The notes: generated from the letters alone by a model not told the origin. Numbered from the stretch's first letter, positions 33,030 through 45,024 are shown. The stretch: 64,000 bases of DNA from Paracyclopina nana (GCA_019096065.1 JAGUCH010000002.1:17186501-17250500), one strand, 5' to 3'. Numbers and translations are program-made.

Positions 33030-35564
33030 TCAACCGGGAATAATGATTTTTCCTCCCGTGGGCATCAAGGTTGTTGGGTGTGGTGAGGCCATTTTAGCAT
33101 CAATCAAGTATTGGGCCACATCCATCCACACCTTGTCGTCCAGGTTGGCAAGCAGCTCAAGCTCGAGGCGGCAGCCAAAGTCGTTGAGGATTTTGGCCTT
33201 GAGTCTGTTGCCAGAGGTGAGCCTTCGGAACTCTTCATTGACCTCGCGCGGCCACTTGTCTCCCGGCTTTCCTCCATATGGGACAACATTGGCCAGGGAG
33301 CATTCGATGGCTTGGAAGGGGAGCGTGAGAAAATGGGGGAGGATCTCACGGATGGACAGGATGTCCGAGGTCCACGAGTGTCCGAAATCCACAAAGAACA
33401 AGCGGACCTTCTGGATGCATCCGCTGACATCATCATCGGCCCAATCGTCGTCGTTGTCATAGACGTCAATGATGCGAGCTCGGTACCATCGATCATCCTC
33501 GAATTTGGCAGCCACAACTTCGCCCGGAATGTGGGGCATCTTGGCGTTGGGCAAGTGGGACTGCCTGTAGTATCTGGTCATCTCGCGAGTCAAATCTGAT
33601 AATTGCAATGAGGAGGAGCCATTTTTTGCAGGAGTTGAGCCATCATCTGACAAGAGGAAAATGGCATAAAAGTTGGACAGGTGTCGCACAACCGGAATTT
33701 CAAGGTGAACTTCTGCACCAACTTCAGGAGTGATTTCGTGGTGAGCAACAGTCATCACCGAGTCCTCATCCGAGGCGAAAAAGGCTGGAAAAAATGAACT
33801 TGATATAAAATGGGTTTCCTACTTAAATTATCAACTTACATGAACCGGTCTGCACGTGCAGAAATCTGCAATTATCACGTCTTGCACAGCGCCCTAAAAG
33901 CATAGAAATACATAAAAATCATGCATTTTTAGACTTATTGAATTATTCCATTTATTATTAATCAAAAATTAAACATAATTACCATAAAGAATAAAAAAAC
34001 ATAAAAAACATGATTAGGATGATAATTTGAAAAATCATGCAAATTTTTATAAAGCCCTAGGAAGAGTTGTTGAATTCATCTTGATTATTGAGTTGAAAAA
34101 AAAATTAAAATCACCATTAGCTCGGAAGAATTTGCAGAGCCGCTCCTCTGGCGGCCTCAGCTCTTGAGTGAGCAAATCATGGTCATAGCCGGGCACGTTG
34201 GAGGGCGACAGGAAATCGGCGGTCATCGGGTCCCACGTGGTGACTCTTTTCCACTGGGCCAGACCCCTGGAGACCAAGGCGTTGGCGAAAGAGGACTTTT
34301 CCTTGAACAGTTCAATTTCCAGCGGCAAATCCTGATTATCAAGGTCGTAGACGAAATGGAGAAGCGAGTCTCGAGCCAAGTGTTTCATGTGATTGGTGGC
34401 CTCTTCGGAGAACCTGTTGCCATTCTTGCTCAGGGGCTGGATCCCTCTTAACGCGCAGGGCAGGGCGAATTTGGGCAGGCTGCCAAATTGCAGAGGGAGG
34501 TAGCGCAAGTCGCTGGCTTTGGCACCAATTGTGTCGCCATAGTCAATGAGGAAAACCGTGTAGGTGTTCTCTCCAGGATCGAAGCCCTCGATTTGGCCCC
34601 GGATCCAAGCGTCGCGCATCTCCCGCACGGCCACGTACTCGCCAGTCTTGAACCTCACATCCTTGCCATTGGATTTCCCATGCAGGAATTCGGCCAGCTT
34701 GGCAGGCAAGTCGAGCCACTTGTCCCCGTCGTACTTGGCCTCCGTCAAGTGGACGTAAAAGAGGCCCGGATGCTCAACGTGCTCCACCACGCACTCCACC
34801 TTGGACCCTTTCTCCTCCTTGAGCTCCAGGGTTGGAATCCTGGATGCCCGCTCATAATCTTCATAATCATCTGGATCAGGGCTGTCATAGCTGCGAAAGC
34901 TGTCATTGTCATTTGGAAGGCCCTGGAGCCAACTTGACACCTTGTCCCTCGATTGGACTTGCCTTTGGTGATGATCCCCGCTCGTCTCGGTCTCTTTGAG
35001 GTACGCTTCCAAGTGACATTGGTGTCGGGCAATGTCGGCCAAAAAGTCGGGCTCGAGGTCGCTGAACCGGTCGGAGTTTCGCCAGAGCGCAGCAAACAGG
35101 TTGCGATTCAGCTGGAAGCTCCTCTCCAACTGAGCTGGCTTGGTCTGGTGCTGTGCATAGTTCCCCGAGGGAGTGATCAGCATTTGGAGCGAGCAGCGAA
35201 ACGCATTGGCCGGAACGTTGGCCAGCTCCTCGGGCAGAGCGTGGATCTCGCTCTTGAGCACCTTGACCACGTGGCCGTGGTCGATGAGGCGGACCGTGTA
35301 CAAGTTCCCGAGGCTTGATCCGTTGTTCTTTTGGATGTCCTCAACCTTGCCGCGGTAGAAGCAGTCGTCGTCCACGCTGAGAACGGAGTAGACGTCGCCG
35401 ACGCGAACGTCGCCGGAAAAGAGGCCGGGATCCGTGTGGAGGAGAAGCTCCGTTTGGATCCAACCAATGGCGTCCGGGGAGGACTTTTGCAGCCAGAACT
35501 CCTCCGGGGTGCCGCTGACGAAGGTCATCGCCAAGGGCCGCCCCAAATGCAAAGAATCAGACAT
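33030..35564 (-). CDS. Multi-Tudor protein with a CCCH zinc finger
   Basis: Exons are 35564-34115, 33893-33840 and 33784-33030, giving 752 residues. There are three extended Tudor modules. Module 1 is at about residues 15-140 (DDDCFYRGKVEDI, VRLIDHGHVVKV). Module 2 is at about 265-410 (MRDAWIRGQIEGFD, VFLIDYGDTIGA). Module 3 is C-terminal (DDRWYRARIIDVYD, RLFFVDFGHSW). A C-x8-C-x5-C-x3-H finger (LCKFFRANGRCARRDNCRFL) lies between modules 2 and 3 and is split by an intron. Extended Tudor domains bind dimethyl-arginine on Piwi proteins in germline granules, and CCCH fingers bind RNA, so a piRNA-pathway role is likely but inferred. I cannot name the orthologue. The ATG at 35564 is the first in frame before module 1. 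Confidence 0.85.
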
Positions 35565-36080
35565 GTTAAGCCGCTCTTGCTTTGTTTGTTTTGATTTCAG
35601 CTGCTTGCGAGGGTAACCAGACAATTTGAGCGGGTTGTAGCCAAATTTTCCCCCAAAATAGCCACAATTTTATGATTATTATGATCCAATTTTTGGGATA
35701 ACTGTTCATCTTTTTTTGTGTGTCAAAAAATTTTCAAGCGTTTGTTAAGAAAACTATCTTTTCGGACTTTTCAAAATAGCCATAAATGTCTTTAAATATT
35801 CGGCCTAAATTTCCACCACATCTGGTCACCCTGTGAGTTCTTTCGCGGACAAAAAAATTAAGAATTCGAATGTTTTGATTTCAACGTCTTTGGCGGAATT
35901 TTTTTTCTCGCGAATTCTCAATAATGAATTACGCGAAATTAAGTGAGTCAATTAAGTTGGTAAACAAAACCACACACTATATCAGTCCTCATTTCATTTC
36001 TCTAAAACCATTGGCTTCGGCCTCAAGTAAGTTTGAATTGGTATGGCTTGCAATCTAGAGCTGACATCCTTTTTACCCAG

Positions 36081-36263
36081 GCCAAATTGAGATGGATGAG
36101 CGACCAGGCTGCTCAGACGCTTCGAGTTCAGAGTCACATTGGATCATTACTGTGGCCTGGAAAAAGAGTCCTTTGCAGTCTTTGTAGGGTCACTGTCCAT
36201 GATTGTCAATTTGATAGAATGGGCCAAGTCCATAAGCTGTATGAACACAAACAACAATCTATG
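36081..36263 (+). CDS. BED/CGGBP1-like zinc-finger exon (partial gene)
   Basis: An open segment flanked by an acceptor (TTTTTACCCAG) and a donor (GGTAGGTG). It encodes 61 residues with VLCSLCRVTVHDC and a later HKLYEH, a C-x2-C...H-x4-H arrangement like the BED-type finger of CGGBP1-like or transposase-derived proteins. No convincing first or last exon was found; an open frame at 36691-36966 (LALQSRQEVLARKQEIKKIE) may be a following exon. The remainder of 35565-37960 is AT-rich repeat DNA. Confidence 0.35.
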
Positions 36264-36868
36264 GTAGGTGTTGATTTTTTCCCCTTCTTTAAAATTCTAA
36301 AAGTTCATGAGAGGCAAAGGAGTCTTCTTGATGTAAACAAATCTCATGTAGAAAGTTCAAGCATTGCCTGAATTCGTCATTGTCTCCTAGAATCATCAGC
36401 ACTGAAATGTCCACTTTGTCAAAAAGGGTTTTCAGCGCGAATGTACTGCCAAAACGCGAATTTACGAAAACCCGAATCAAAGAAACTTTTCATAATTTTT
36501 TCAACTATTCATAAAAATGAGAGCCATATAATTGCAATTCCCATAAATGATTCGCCTAGAATTGATTCGCGTTTCTGGGAATTCGCGTGCAGTCTGATAT
36601 ACCTTCAGCGCAAGCAAAACTGCAACTTCAATGTTGAGTAGTCCATGATGATGATTTCCTTGGAGGAAAGTCTCATTTAAAAGAGAATAGTTGTTTGCAA
36701 ATCCTCAAAGAGGCCACAGGCTGTCCATATTGGCCTTGCAATCCAGACAGGAAGTTTTGGCCAGGAAGCAAGAAATTAAAAAAATTGAGCTCATTGGGCA
36801 AGTTTCTGATTCAGAAAGTGAAGATAATAGCTTAATTAACCAGGATGTATTTAATGAATGTACTACCT

Positions 36869-37586
36869 ACCCGCAAATCCGCCTAAACGCAGTCCACTTT
36901 TTGGCGAATTTTCTTAAATACAGTCCATCTAAAAGCAGGCTGCTTGAACGCAGTCAACCTTTCTGCATAATTATTGAACATTCCAAGCTTTTTTAATATG
37001 ATAGCACAGATGGAGTGGTACCATTGCAGAAAAATATTTAAGTGTTCTAACTTAGATACTTGGACTGAGTAGGTAGTAAACATTGTTACAGGCTTTTTCA
37101 GATGAGCGCATATTTGGTTAGAACTAAACCCATTAAAAGATTTTGCTGCCTAAAAACTAATCTGCAAACTAATCTCAAATGCTCAGAAACTATTCAGGCT
37201 GAAACTTTATTGGACTGGGCCTTAAACTTAGAAAAACGACAATTTTCATTGGCCTGTTCTCCTTTCTTGTTCAATCTTATGATAACCTTATGAAGAAGTC
37301 AAATAACTTCAGATAAACAGGAATTTTGAAGAACTAATGGTATGGTCCAGGATCTCAAATTTGGTAACATTTGGGTTAGATATCTGCCTTCGAGTCAATG
37401 TGATTATAAATCCAGTATCCCTAATATAGTCACTGATTTTGTAGAAACCATGATAATTAATATCACTTCTTTTTTTGTGCGCAAAAATTGTGAAATAATT
37501 ATGACTGTGCATTGCTGACTGCGTTTAGGTGGACTGCATTAAATCGCACTGCGTTTAGGTGGACTGCGTTTAGGTGGATTTGCGGT
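36869..37586. mobile_element. TIR element with GCAAATCCRCCTAAACGCAG ends
   Basis: CCGCAAATCCGCCTAAACGCAG at the left and its inverse GCGTTTAGGTGGATTTGCGG at the right. A further partial copy of the right half follows (37627-37850), giving a direct repeat of about 215 bp. Weak open frames inside show no known motif. Confidence 0.65.
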
Positions 37587-37960
37587 TTGGCAGATATACC
37601 AAAAATGGAAGACATTTCACTACTCAGGATCTCAGGTAACATTAATTTGGGTTAGATCTGTCTGCAAGTCAATGTGATTATAAATCCAGTATATCGCGCA
37701 CCTTCTATATATAGCCACTGATTTTTAGAAACCATTATAATTAATATCACTTATTTTTTTGGGTACAAAAAATGTGAAATAATTATGACTGTGCATTGCT
37801 GACTGCGTTTAGGTGGATTTGCGGTTTGGCAGATATACCAAAAATGGTAGGTATTTCACTAATGCTTCCATATTTTGAAATGTGCTGTGCAACCAGTTGC
37901 TCTTTCATGTGCCAGAGAGTTGGCAGGTGAAATCATTACCAAGCTAAAATTGGGTGAACA

Positions 37961-38836
37961 ATGGTTTTTCCATTTTTACTATTGGCTTTAAATCTTGGCT
38001 TTAATAATGCTCTGAGCATAATAGACCCAGCTTTAACTGATTTAAGCCAAGAAGACCCAAAGTTGCTGGAAGTTATCAAATCCTCACTGCTGATCAAGCC
38101 ATCATGGGATACAAAGTACAATTTTACCAAGACAAGTGTGGACTTGAGAGGCCAATATGGTCAACCAGTTGAGGTGGAGAAGCTGTTCCAGGGCAAGAAA
38201 AATGGCTTTTTCATCGAAGCTGGAGCCTATGATGGTGAGATTTACTCCAATTCACTCTTATTTGAGCTCAGGCACAACTGGACTGGAATCCTGGTGGAGC
38301 CCAACCATGACAACTTCCAAAATTTGCTCAGCAAAAATAGGAAAGCCTATGCCATTGAAACTTGTCTCAGCTTTAAGCCTTCAGTGACTCAAGTTGATTT
38401 TGATGCTGCTGGAATTTTTGGTGGGATCATCAATGGCAAGTTTAGGCCTGGTGACACTTCCCATGACATGCTTGAACAGATGAAAGCAAGGAGTTCCAAG
38501 TTCAAGCCTCAATTTCCATATGAGAGGAAAATTGTGAAAATGCAGTGTCTGCCTTTGACCTCCTTGATTTTGGCCCTGGGAAATCCCACAATTGATTATT
38601 TGAGCCTGGATGTTGAAGGTGTGGAGCTGCAGATTTTGCAGAGCCTGGACTTTGACAAGCTGAACATCAATGTGATCAGCGTCGAGACGAACCACATTGG
38701 CTCCATTTTTGATGGCACACAAACCCAGCTGGCTTTCTTGCTCAGAAGAAACGGATATGTTTTGCATTCCACCGTAGAAATTGATGACATTTATGTCAAG
38801 CAAGAATTCTTATCTCAACTTAGAGACGAATTGTGA
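37961..38836 (+). CDS. FkbM-type methyltransferase, Star-like
   Basis: A single exon of 291 residues. It starts with a hydrophobic segment (MVFPFLLLALNLGFNNALS) that is a signal peptide or anchor. The Rossmann methyltransferase core has the SAM-binding region FFIEAGAYDGEIYSNSLLFE, then WTGILVEPNHDNF, and later YLSLDVEGVELQILQSLDF. This is the arrangement of the FkbM domain and of the arthropod Star-like family. Star in Drosophila escorts the EGF ligand Spitz from the ER, and many paralogues are uncharacterised, so enzymatic activity is not proven. It lies alone between repeats and the IFT74 remnant. Confidence 0.85.
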   Translation: MVFPFLLLALNLGFNNALSIIDPALTDLSQEDPKLLEVIKSSLLIKPSWDTKYNFTKTSVDLRGQYGQPVEVEKLFQGKKNGFFIEAGAYDGEIYSNSLLFELRHNWTGILVEPNHDNFQNLLSKNRKAYAIETCLSFKPSVTQVDFDAAGIFGGIINGKFRPGDTSHDMLEQMKARSSKFKPQFPYERKIVKMQCLPLTSLILALGNPTIDYLSLDVEGVELQILQSLDFDKLNINVISVETNHIGSIFDGTQTQLAFLLRRNGYVLHSTVEIDDIYVKQEFLSQLRDEL

Positions 38837-39199
38837 TTCTTTTAAGATGATTTGCATTATAACACTTATTTCAATTTTTTAACGGAGAAAAAATGATTTT
38901 GCTTTTTACTCATGAAGGCAATTCTTGGGGCAATTTGTGGTTTTCCCATCCATTTTGTTGACTTTGGTACTAGTGCAGTTTTTTGATAAAACTGATAAAA
39001 TACAGGCGCACACTAAAGAAATTACTTATTATCTTAATTTAGTTTTTTAGAGCAAATCTTAAGATGAAGAAAAATGCTTCAAGTCTTATTCTTGAGATTT
39101 TCAATCAAGATCTGATTGTAGTTGAGTTGCATTTTGAGCACTTTATTCCTCACTGGCTCAAAGCTGAAAAAAAATTGAATAAGTTGGTAAAATGGCTGA

Positions 39200-41092
39200 A
39201 TAGAGTGGAATTGTGCTTGGTACCTTGTTTCGGCTTTTTTATTGGCAACAAACTCTGCAATGGCAAAGTTGTTCTGCTCCAAATGGCTCCATTTTTTCTC
39301 AAGATTGGCCAGTTGAACTGCAGTTTCATTTCAACAGAGCATTATGGCGTTCCTTCAGTAAGTGACTTTTTAAGCCTGTCATATTAAAGTAGATAAGAAA
39401 TCACGTGGACTGAGTTGGTGGTTTGAACTGAAGCTGTTTTTCTGGCTCCAAGAGACAAGTGTTCAGCCTCCAAAGCCTGCCTTTTCTCAGCAGCCTCAGA
39501 CCTTAACCTATCAAGGTCCTTGAACACAACCATTTCCTTGCTCATTGTCGACATTTTGGTTTTGAGTGTCTCCATCTCCACCTTGATTTTTTCCTCCAGG
39601 GCTTCAATCTTTTCCAGATTGATCCGTAAATTTGTTAACTCCATATATAGGCATAAACTATAAAATAAAATAAAAGAGTACCATGAGTTGGTTATGCTCT
39701 GAAGACAATCCCTCCAAGGTTTGCCTGGATTTTGCCACCTCAACCTCACGAAATGCCAAGTCTTCCTTCGGTTAGGTTAGGTTCAACCCGACTGGGAAGA
39801 TTTTCACTTCCAACCGTCTCCAGAGCTTCACCCATTTGTGCAGTGACAGCCTCAATCTAAATGAGCTCAATTAAAGATTTTTTTATCAATGAGGTGTATC
39901 AAAAATGTACCCTTTTTTGCTGCTCAGTGCATCTGTCCAGCTGTTGCCATTTGCTCACTCCAAAACTTTCGAGGAATGAAGATTACTATATGCAAATTCG
40001 CTGTTAAAATGCTACTTGTTCCTGTAACTCCAGTCCTCAGCCCTGATAGGCCTTACTGTGTGATAGCCACTTGAATAGGTGTTTGCAGTCCAAAGCCACC
40101 ACGTGATGAGGACATGGGTCGGTTTTGCATGGCAGACGCTGCAATCACATGACTTTTAAAATAATACATTAGGATTCTGCAAAATACATGCTACCTTGCA
40201 GCCTTGAGGCAGTTCCTGGGACAGCAGGGCACATTGACTTGAAGAAGGTCCTAACCCAAACTCTTAACAACACTCAAAAAATATACATTTTCTGAAAGCT
40301 TGTGCTCTTAGGGTTCATTTGATAGTAATTTAAAAATCCTGGCCTATGGCTTCTCATAACATAAAATTTTCAAAAACGTCTGGCACCTACAGTTCATTAT
40401 TTTTTTAGATTATTAATAGCAATGACACCCTCTGAAAAAAAGAAGATCAAACTTTTTTTATTTCATAAGCAAGTCTGTAAAATGCACTCAAATTGAGATA
40501 TTTGCTACCAAACGTATTACGCAAAATCAATCAAGTTGGTAGTAATCAACTTTTGTCATGGCTATATCTCCGTTTCTGTTCATTCTAGCGATTTGACTAT
40601 GAAGTAACTTAAGTTTTGTTTTTGAATTTTATTTCATTTGAGGCCAAAAGATATGAGCCATTTTTGCGCTTAATGTTTTTAAATTTTTCATGTTATTAGA
40701 AGCGATAGGCCAGGATTTTTATTTTATCACCAAATAAACCCTTGGGACATACGCTTTCAGAAAATATATAATTATTGGGTGTTATAAGTAGTTTGGATTA
40801 GGTCCTTTGCCAAGTCAATGTGAGAGAAATGCATTCCACTACCCAATCTTCCTCCACCCATGGCTGATCCCAAAGGTCGACCACCAATCGCAGAGCCTTG
40901 CCTTGAAAAGGGTCGAGCTGATGTTGAGCTTGAAGAAGCTACTGCTGACCTTCTCCTTGAAGTTGGTCTTCCAGCAATTCCAGTCGTGGGCTGTTGTCCA
41001 CCACTGGTGACCGGCCTACTGCCTGGATGACCTCTGCTTGAGGCTGGTCGACCATCCGGAGACAAGGCCAAGTCATCCTCATCAAAGTCCAT
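39200..41092 (-). pseudogene. IFT74: Decayed IFT74 (intraflagellar transport) gene
   Basis: Scattered, ordered IFT74 pieces. A basic Ser/Gly/Arg-rich N-terminus lies at 41092-40806 (SRPVTSGG, SRRRSAVASSS). A second N-terminal piece at about 40150-40053 (RPMSSSRGGFGLQTPIQ) runs into an in-frame TAA at 40053-40055 just before LSGLRTGVTG. Coiled-coil pieces follow at about 39800-39700 (EDLAFREVEVAKSRQ) and about 39650-39430 (IEALEEKIKVEMETLKTKM). A C-terminal piece is at about 39310-39220 (NLEKKWSHLEQNNFA). IFT74 is a ciliary IFT-B core subunit of about 600 residues; roughly 300 residues of central coiled coil are missing here. The stop, the missing core and a TIR element after the first exon all indicate a pseudogene. 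Confidence 0.7.
40247..40805. mobile_element. TIR element in the IFT74 remnant
   Basis: About 130-bp inverted ends: GGTCCTAACCCAAACTC at the left and GTTTGGATTAGGTCC at the right, sharing ATTTTCTGAAAGC and AAATCCTGGCCTAT. The ATATTTTCTGAAAGC block also occurs in the RTEL1 intron 2 element, so the two may be related. Confidence 0.75.
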
Positions 41093-41222
41093 TTTCAGAA
41101 TGAAGAAATGCAGGCATGCACAACCATTGAAGAGCTAAAGGTACAGTTTATTTCATCTGTCAGCCAAGTGCATGACTGCATGACACGCATAACAATTCAA
41201 TTGAAACACTCATTTAGATAGC

Positions 41223-42645
41223 TCATCTAGGGTATCTTGGGGCGTTATTGTGGAAATTTGGTGGTGGTGCCGAATAATAGAAGTCAGGGCTTTCCACCAT
41301 TGTATCATTTTGCAAATGGTATTGCCTCGAATTGAGATCATGGTAGTTTTGACTGATGCAAGGTGGTGGCGGGTGTGGCCTTATGCCTGGAAGCATTTCG
41401 GCTTCATTGGGAGCCCAGTAATCATAATTGGCATGATTAGAAGAAGGATCCTCAGCTACATTTCGTCTCTTTGGCTGGATGCCTTGCTGGTTTTGGTAAT
41501 TTTGGTAAGGCAGTCTTTTCCTTGGATTTTGCTTGGCATGCTGCTCCTCTTCAGAATTCTGATTATTAGATGATGGCGAGGCATTGCTCTGGTTCAACCT
41601 TTTGAGCGTTTCAAGCAAATTGTCCCATGACTTTTTTGCCTCTGGCCTGCTCACTGGGTGACTCATGGAAACTCTGTGCTCGGACAACTTTCCAATCAGC
41701 GCATCAGCAACCTTGTAGGCCAATTGTGCATCTGATTCATTCTTTATGGCGCCTTCAACCTGTGGTCAAAAGATTTTTTTTAAATATGAAAGGATATGGC
41801 ATCTTAGTAATATCTTACAAGTGCGCTGAGTAAATGCTGGACTGGAGACTCTGGGCTTGAGATGGACACTATAAGAATGAAATAAGTAAAAATGCTTTTA
41901 ATTCCATGGAGTCTTACATTTTGATTTTTTTGCTTTCTGTCCTATTGGCATGGGGTATTTCTCATCACCTAAGAATAATCAGAGTAGTAAAGACCTATAA
42001 TCAATTAAGCGTAATATTACTGATGGTTTTGACAATGACAGACACATCACGGCCCTCCATTCCCTCTATGGCGAAAGCCTGATCCATGACGGCTTGGGAG
42101 CTCTTGTTGGTAACTTCCATACCCAAGACCATCTCCATGTACTTGACCCGATGCTTTGAGCCAGTGATGTGCATGAAAATAGGCTCGACTTCAGCTGTCA
42201 CACTGCACAGGGTGCAAGAGTACCTGGGCGGGTTGTGGTCTTGGTCGATGGCAGTCCAAAACTCTTCTATATAGCTCAAGCCTACAATGGGTTCATTTGG
42301 ATTTGCTGCCAATTTTTGGGCGAGTGTCACGAATTTTTCCACTTTGGGTATGTGAACCGAATTCCCTACTGCCAGTTCGGGGTTTTCTATGCCCAAAGCC
42401 TTCAGCTTTTTCATATGATTTTTGCCTTTGATGTGGTCCTCATAGACAACAACGTTGTTGCACGAGACATGGCAGATTTTGCAATAATTTGGGTTTGAGT
42501 AGTCTTTGGTTGAGAGCACTGTATTTGCTCTGCTGCTTTGAGGCACATCAGTTGATGATGAAGCTTGCTCCAAAAACACTCCAATTCCAGAGTGAACTCT
42601 GGCTTCGTGGTTGCTTTGCCCGCCTTGTTCATTGCTCCAGCTCAT
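41223..42645 (-). CDS. Matrin/U1-type zinc-finger protein
   Basis: Exons are 42645-42021, 41968-41918, 41868-41819 and 41759-41223; phases close to 420 residues, with introns of 49-59 bp. Two U1/matrin-type C2H2 fingers are visible: YCKICHVSCNNVVVYEDHIKG and YSCTLCSVTAEVEPIFMHITG (followed by SKHRVKYMEM). Such fingers usually bind double-stranded or spliceosomal RNA. The C-terminal exon is low-complexity, rich in Asn, Gln, Pro and Tyr (RPHPPPPCISQNYHDLNS), typical of RNA-granule proteins. An RNA-binding nuclear role is inferred; no orthologue is named. The gene is divergent from GSK3. Confidence 0.78.
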
Positions 42646-43766
42646 TTCGCGACAAAAACAAATCGCTTCAGTGTTTTGCCAAGATTTTGTCAAAAGTTTG
42701 TTTTCTTGTTTTGATTTTGGGAAAACATGGCGACAGTCGCGACTAATTTAAGGCATCCACCAGCCAGAAAGTAATTAATCTAATAGCTTTTCATCTAAGG
42801 AAAAGGTAACACGTTTCGAGCTTCGATGATTGCAAAAAATTCTGCCTACTCAAATTAAACGAGTACTTTGGAGATTTCCTTTTTTCGGTCAATTGACGAC
42901 TATAGCTGTGTGCGATAACAGATCGAATTGCTGCCGATTCAGCCAAGGCTGATCAATGCCTAAAGAGAGTGACAAGAGACTTGAAAAATAAAATAAAAGT
43001 TAACTTATTCTAAACAAAAAAATCGCTTTGTTCGCAGTTTTTGTTAGCTTGGCTTTTTCCATGTGAGTTGCGCCACTTTTCCCTCTATTTCAGCATATTT
43101 CAATCTTTTCTGCCCAGGCAGTACAATACTTCGCGTGTATATACTTCTTCTTGATCAGGTTGCACGAAGAGCCTAGCACTTGGATCAGACAATTGAGTGA
43201 ATTGACATTTTTTAGTTGAATTTTCGCTCCTCCAGACGAATTTGTTGTCAAAATTGAACAGCGCTGCGGGATTGTTACTGAAATGGGAAATATTCGGCGG
43301 CCGTTGGCTTTTTCCGCCAAACGTTGTTTACATTTGGTGGAAAGCGAGGCGCTCACGCTTCGGGCTGTTTTGGCCGTTGGCGCTGGCTCGTGGGCTGGGG
43401 CGGTGGTCGTGAACGGCGCAGAAGTCAGTCTAGTTGCAGCTGGCCTCGTGAAGGAAGTTTCCAAGTTGGAATTCTCCCCCCGCCGCATTCTCCGTCGTCG
43501 TTCTTCCGACCTCCTCAGGTAACCAGCAGCAGCAGCAGCAGGTGCTTGATTTTTGAGAGGCGAAAGGCCTCTCTGCTTTCCACTGGAGGCTTTCTCCGAG
43601 GCCTCATTGGCTCTCTCGGCCTCGTCGCTCTCTTGCAAAGTCTTTCTTCTTCTTCGTTGCAGCAGCCGCCCCAGCCACTGTCGTAGAACTTGTCGAGGTC
43701 AGGCAACTCGCAATTTGGTGGCCTCTGACGAATGTGCTTTTTCGTGCCGAGGTTAGCAGCAGCGCC
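42646..43766. promoter_or_regulatory. Intergenic region between matrin-ZnF gene and GSK3
   Basis: 1.1 kb between opposite start codons. The GSK3-proximal half (about 43280-43760) is GC-rich and open on both strands, looking like a 5' leader rather than protein-coding. No repeat was recognised. Confidence 0.4.
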
Positions 43767-45024
43767 ATGAAGATCTCGTCGAAAGACGGGGGCAAGGTGA
43801 TGACTGTCATCGCCAGCCCCGGCCAGGGCCCCGACCGCTCCACCGAAGTCTCGTACACCGACACCAAGGTTCGCTTTTTCGGCTGTGATCCAGTTTCGTC
43901 ATGACGTCTTCGTTTTGCAGGTCATCGGCAATGGGAGCTTCGGGGTGGTGTACCAGGCCAAGCTGTGCGAGAGCGGCGAGATGGTGGCGATCAAGAAAGT
44001 GCTGCAGGACAAGCGGTTCAAGAACCGCGAGCTGCAGATCATGCGGCGGCTGGAGCACTGCAACATTGTCAAGCTGATGTACTTCTTCTACACGTCGGGC
44101 GAGAAGAAGGACGAGATCTACCTGAACCTCGTCCTGGAGTTCATCCCGGAGACGGTGTACAAGGTGGCGCGGCAGTACGCGAAGAGCAAGCAGTCCATCC
44201 CGGGCACCTTCATCCGCCTCTACATGTACCAGCTGTTCCGCAGCCTCGCCTACATCCACTCGCAGGGCATCTGCCACCGCGACATCAAGCCGCAGAACCT
44301 CCTCCTCGACCCCGACTCGGGCATCCTCAAGCTGTGCGACTTTGGCAGCGCCAAGCACCTCGTGCGCGGCGAGCCCAACGTCTCCTACATCTGCTCGCGC
44401 TACTACCGCGCCCCCGAGCTCATCTTCGGCGCCACCGACTACACCACCAACATCGACGTGTGGAGCGCGGGCTGCGTCTTCGCCGAGCTCATGCTCGGCC
44501 AGCCCATCTTCCCCGGCGACTCGGGCGTCGACCAGCTCGTCGAGATCATCAAGGTCCTCGGCACGCCCACGCGCGAGCAGATCAAGGAGATGAATCCCAA
44601 CTACACCGAGTTCAAGTTCCCGCAGATCAAGGCGCACCCATGGCAGAAGGTGTTCCGCGCACGCACCTCGCCCGAGGCCATCGACCTCGTCTCGCGCCTC
44701 CTCGAGTACACGCCCTCCGCAAGGATCACGCCCATGCAGGCCTGCGCGCACACCTACTTTGACGAGCTCCGCGAGGCCGGCACCAAGCTGCCCAACGGAC
44801 GCGACCTCCCGCCCCTCTTCAACTTCACTGAGGCCGAGCTCAAGATCCAGCCCACTCTCAACTCCCAGCTCGTGCCGGGGCACATGCAACAGCCTGCGGC
44901 CGAGGCCGCAGCAGCAGCCGAAAGCCCCGCCGCCGCCGCGGCCTCTGCTGAAAGCGCGGCTGCCACCGGTGCCATCGAGGCCTCAGCTTCTGGAGCGGCG
45001 GACGCGGAAGCAAGTGCCCAATAG
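43767..45024 (+). CDS. GSK3: Glycogen synthase kinase-3 (Shaggy)
   Basis: Exons are 43767-43868 and 43921-45024, giving 401 residues. Exon 1 matches the conserved GSK3 N-terminal segment ([18 protein letters not shown]). Exon 2 holds the entire kinase domain: glycine loop [13 protein letters not shown], lysine in MVAIKKV, catalytic [11 protein letters not shown] in LCDFGSAK, activating tyrosine in [13 protein letters not shown], and Axin/FRAT-binding C-lobe elements. It is a Ser/Thr kinase acting in Wnt, insulin and Hedgehog signalling. The tail is Ala-rich ([20 protein letters not shown]). Exon 2 has strikingly high GC at third positions compared with every neighbour, and only one 52-bp intron is present, where GSK3 genes usually have many; a retroposed ancestor is possible. 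The 3' flank (45160-45300) is repeated at 45735-45870. Confidence 0.96.

Noticed and set aside
35564-35624. Tudor gene start at 35624
   Set aside because: The codon there is TTG; the ATG at 35564 directly precedes the first Tudor module.
43807-44889. 360-codon minus-strand frame over GSK3
   Set aside because: Produced by GC-rich third positions of the kinase exon; no domain, low-complexity Leu/Val/Asp/Glu content.
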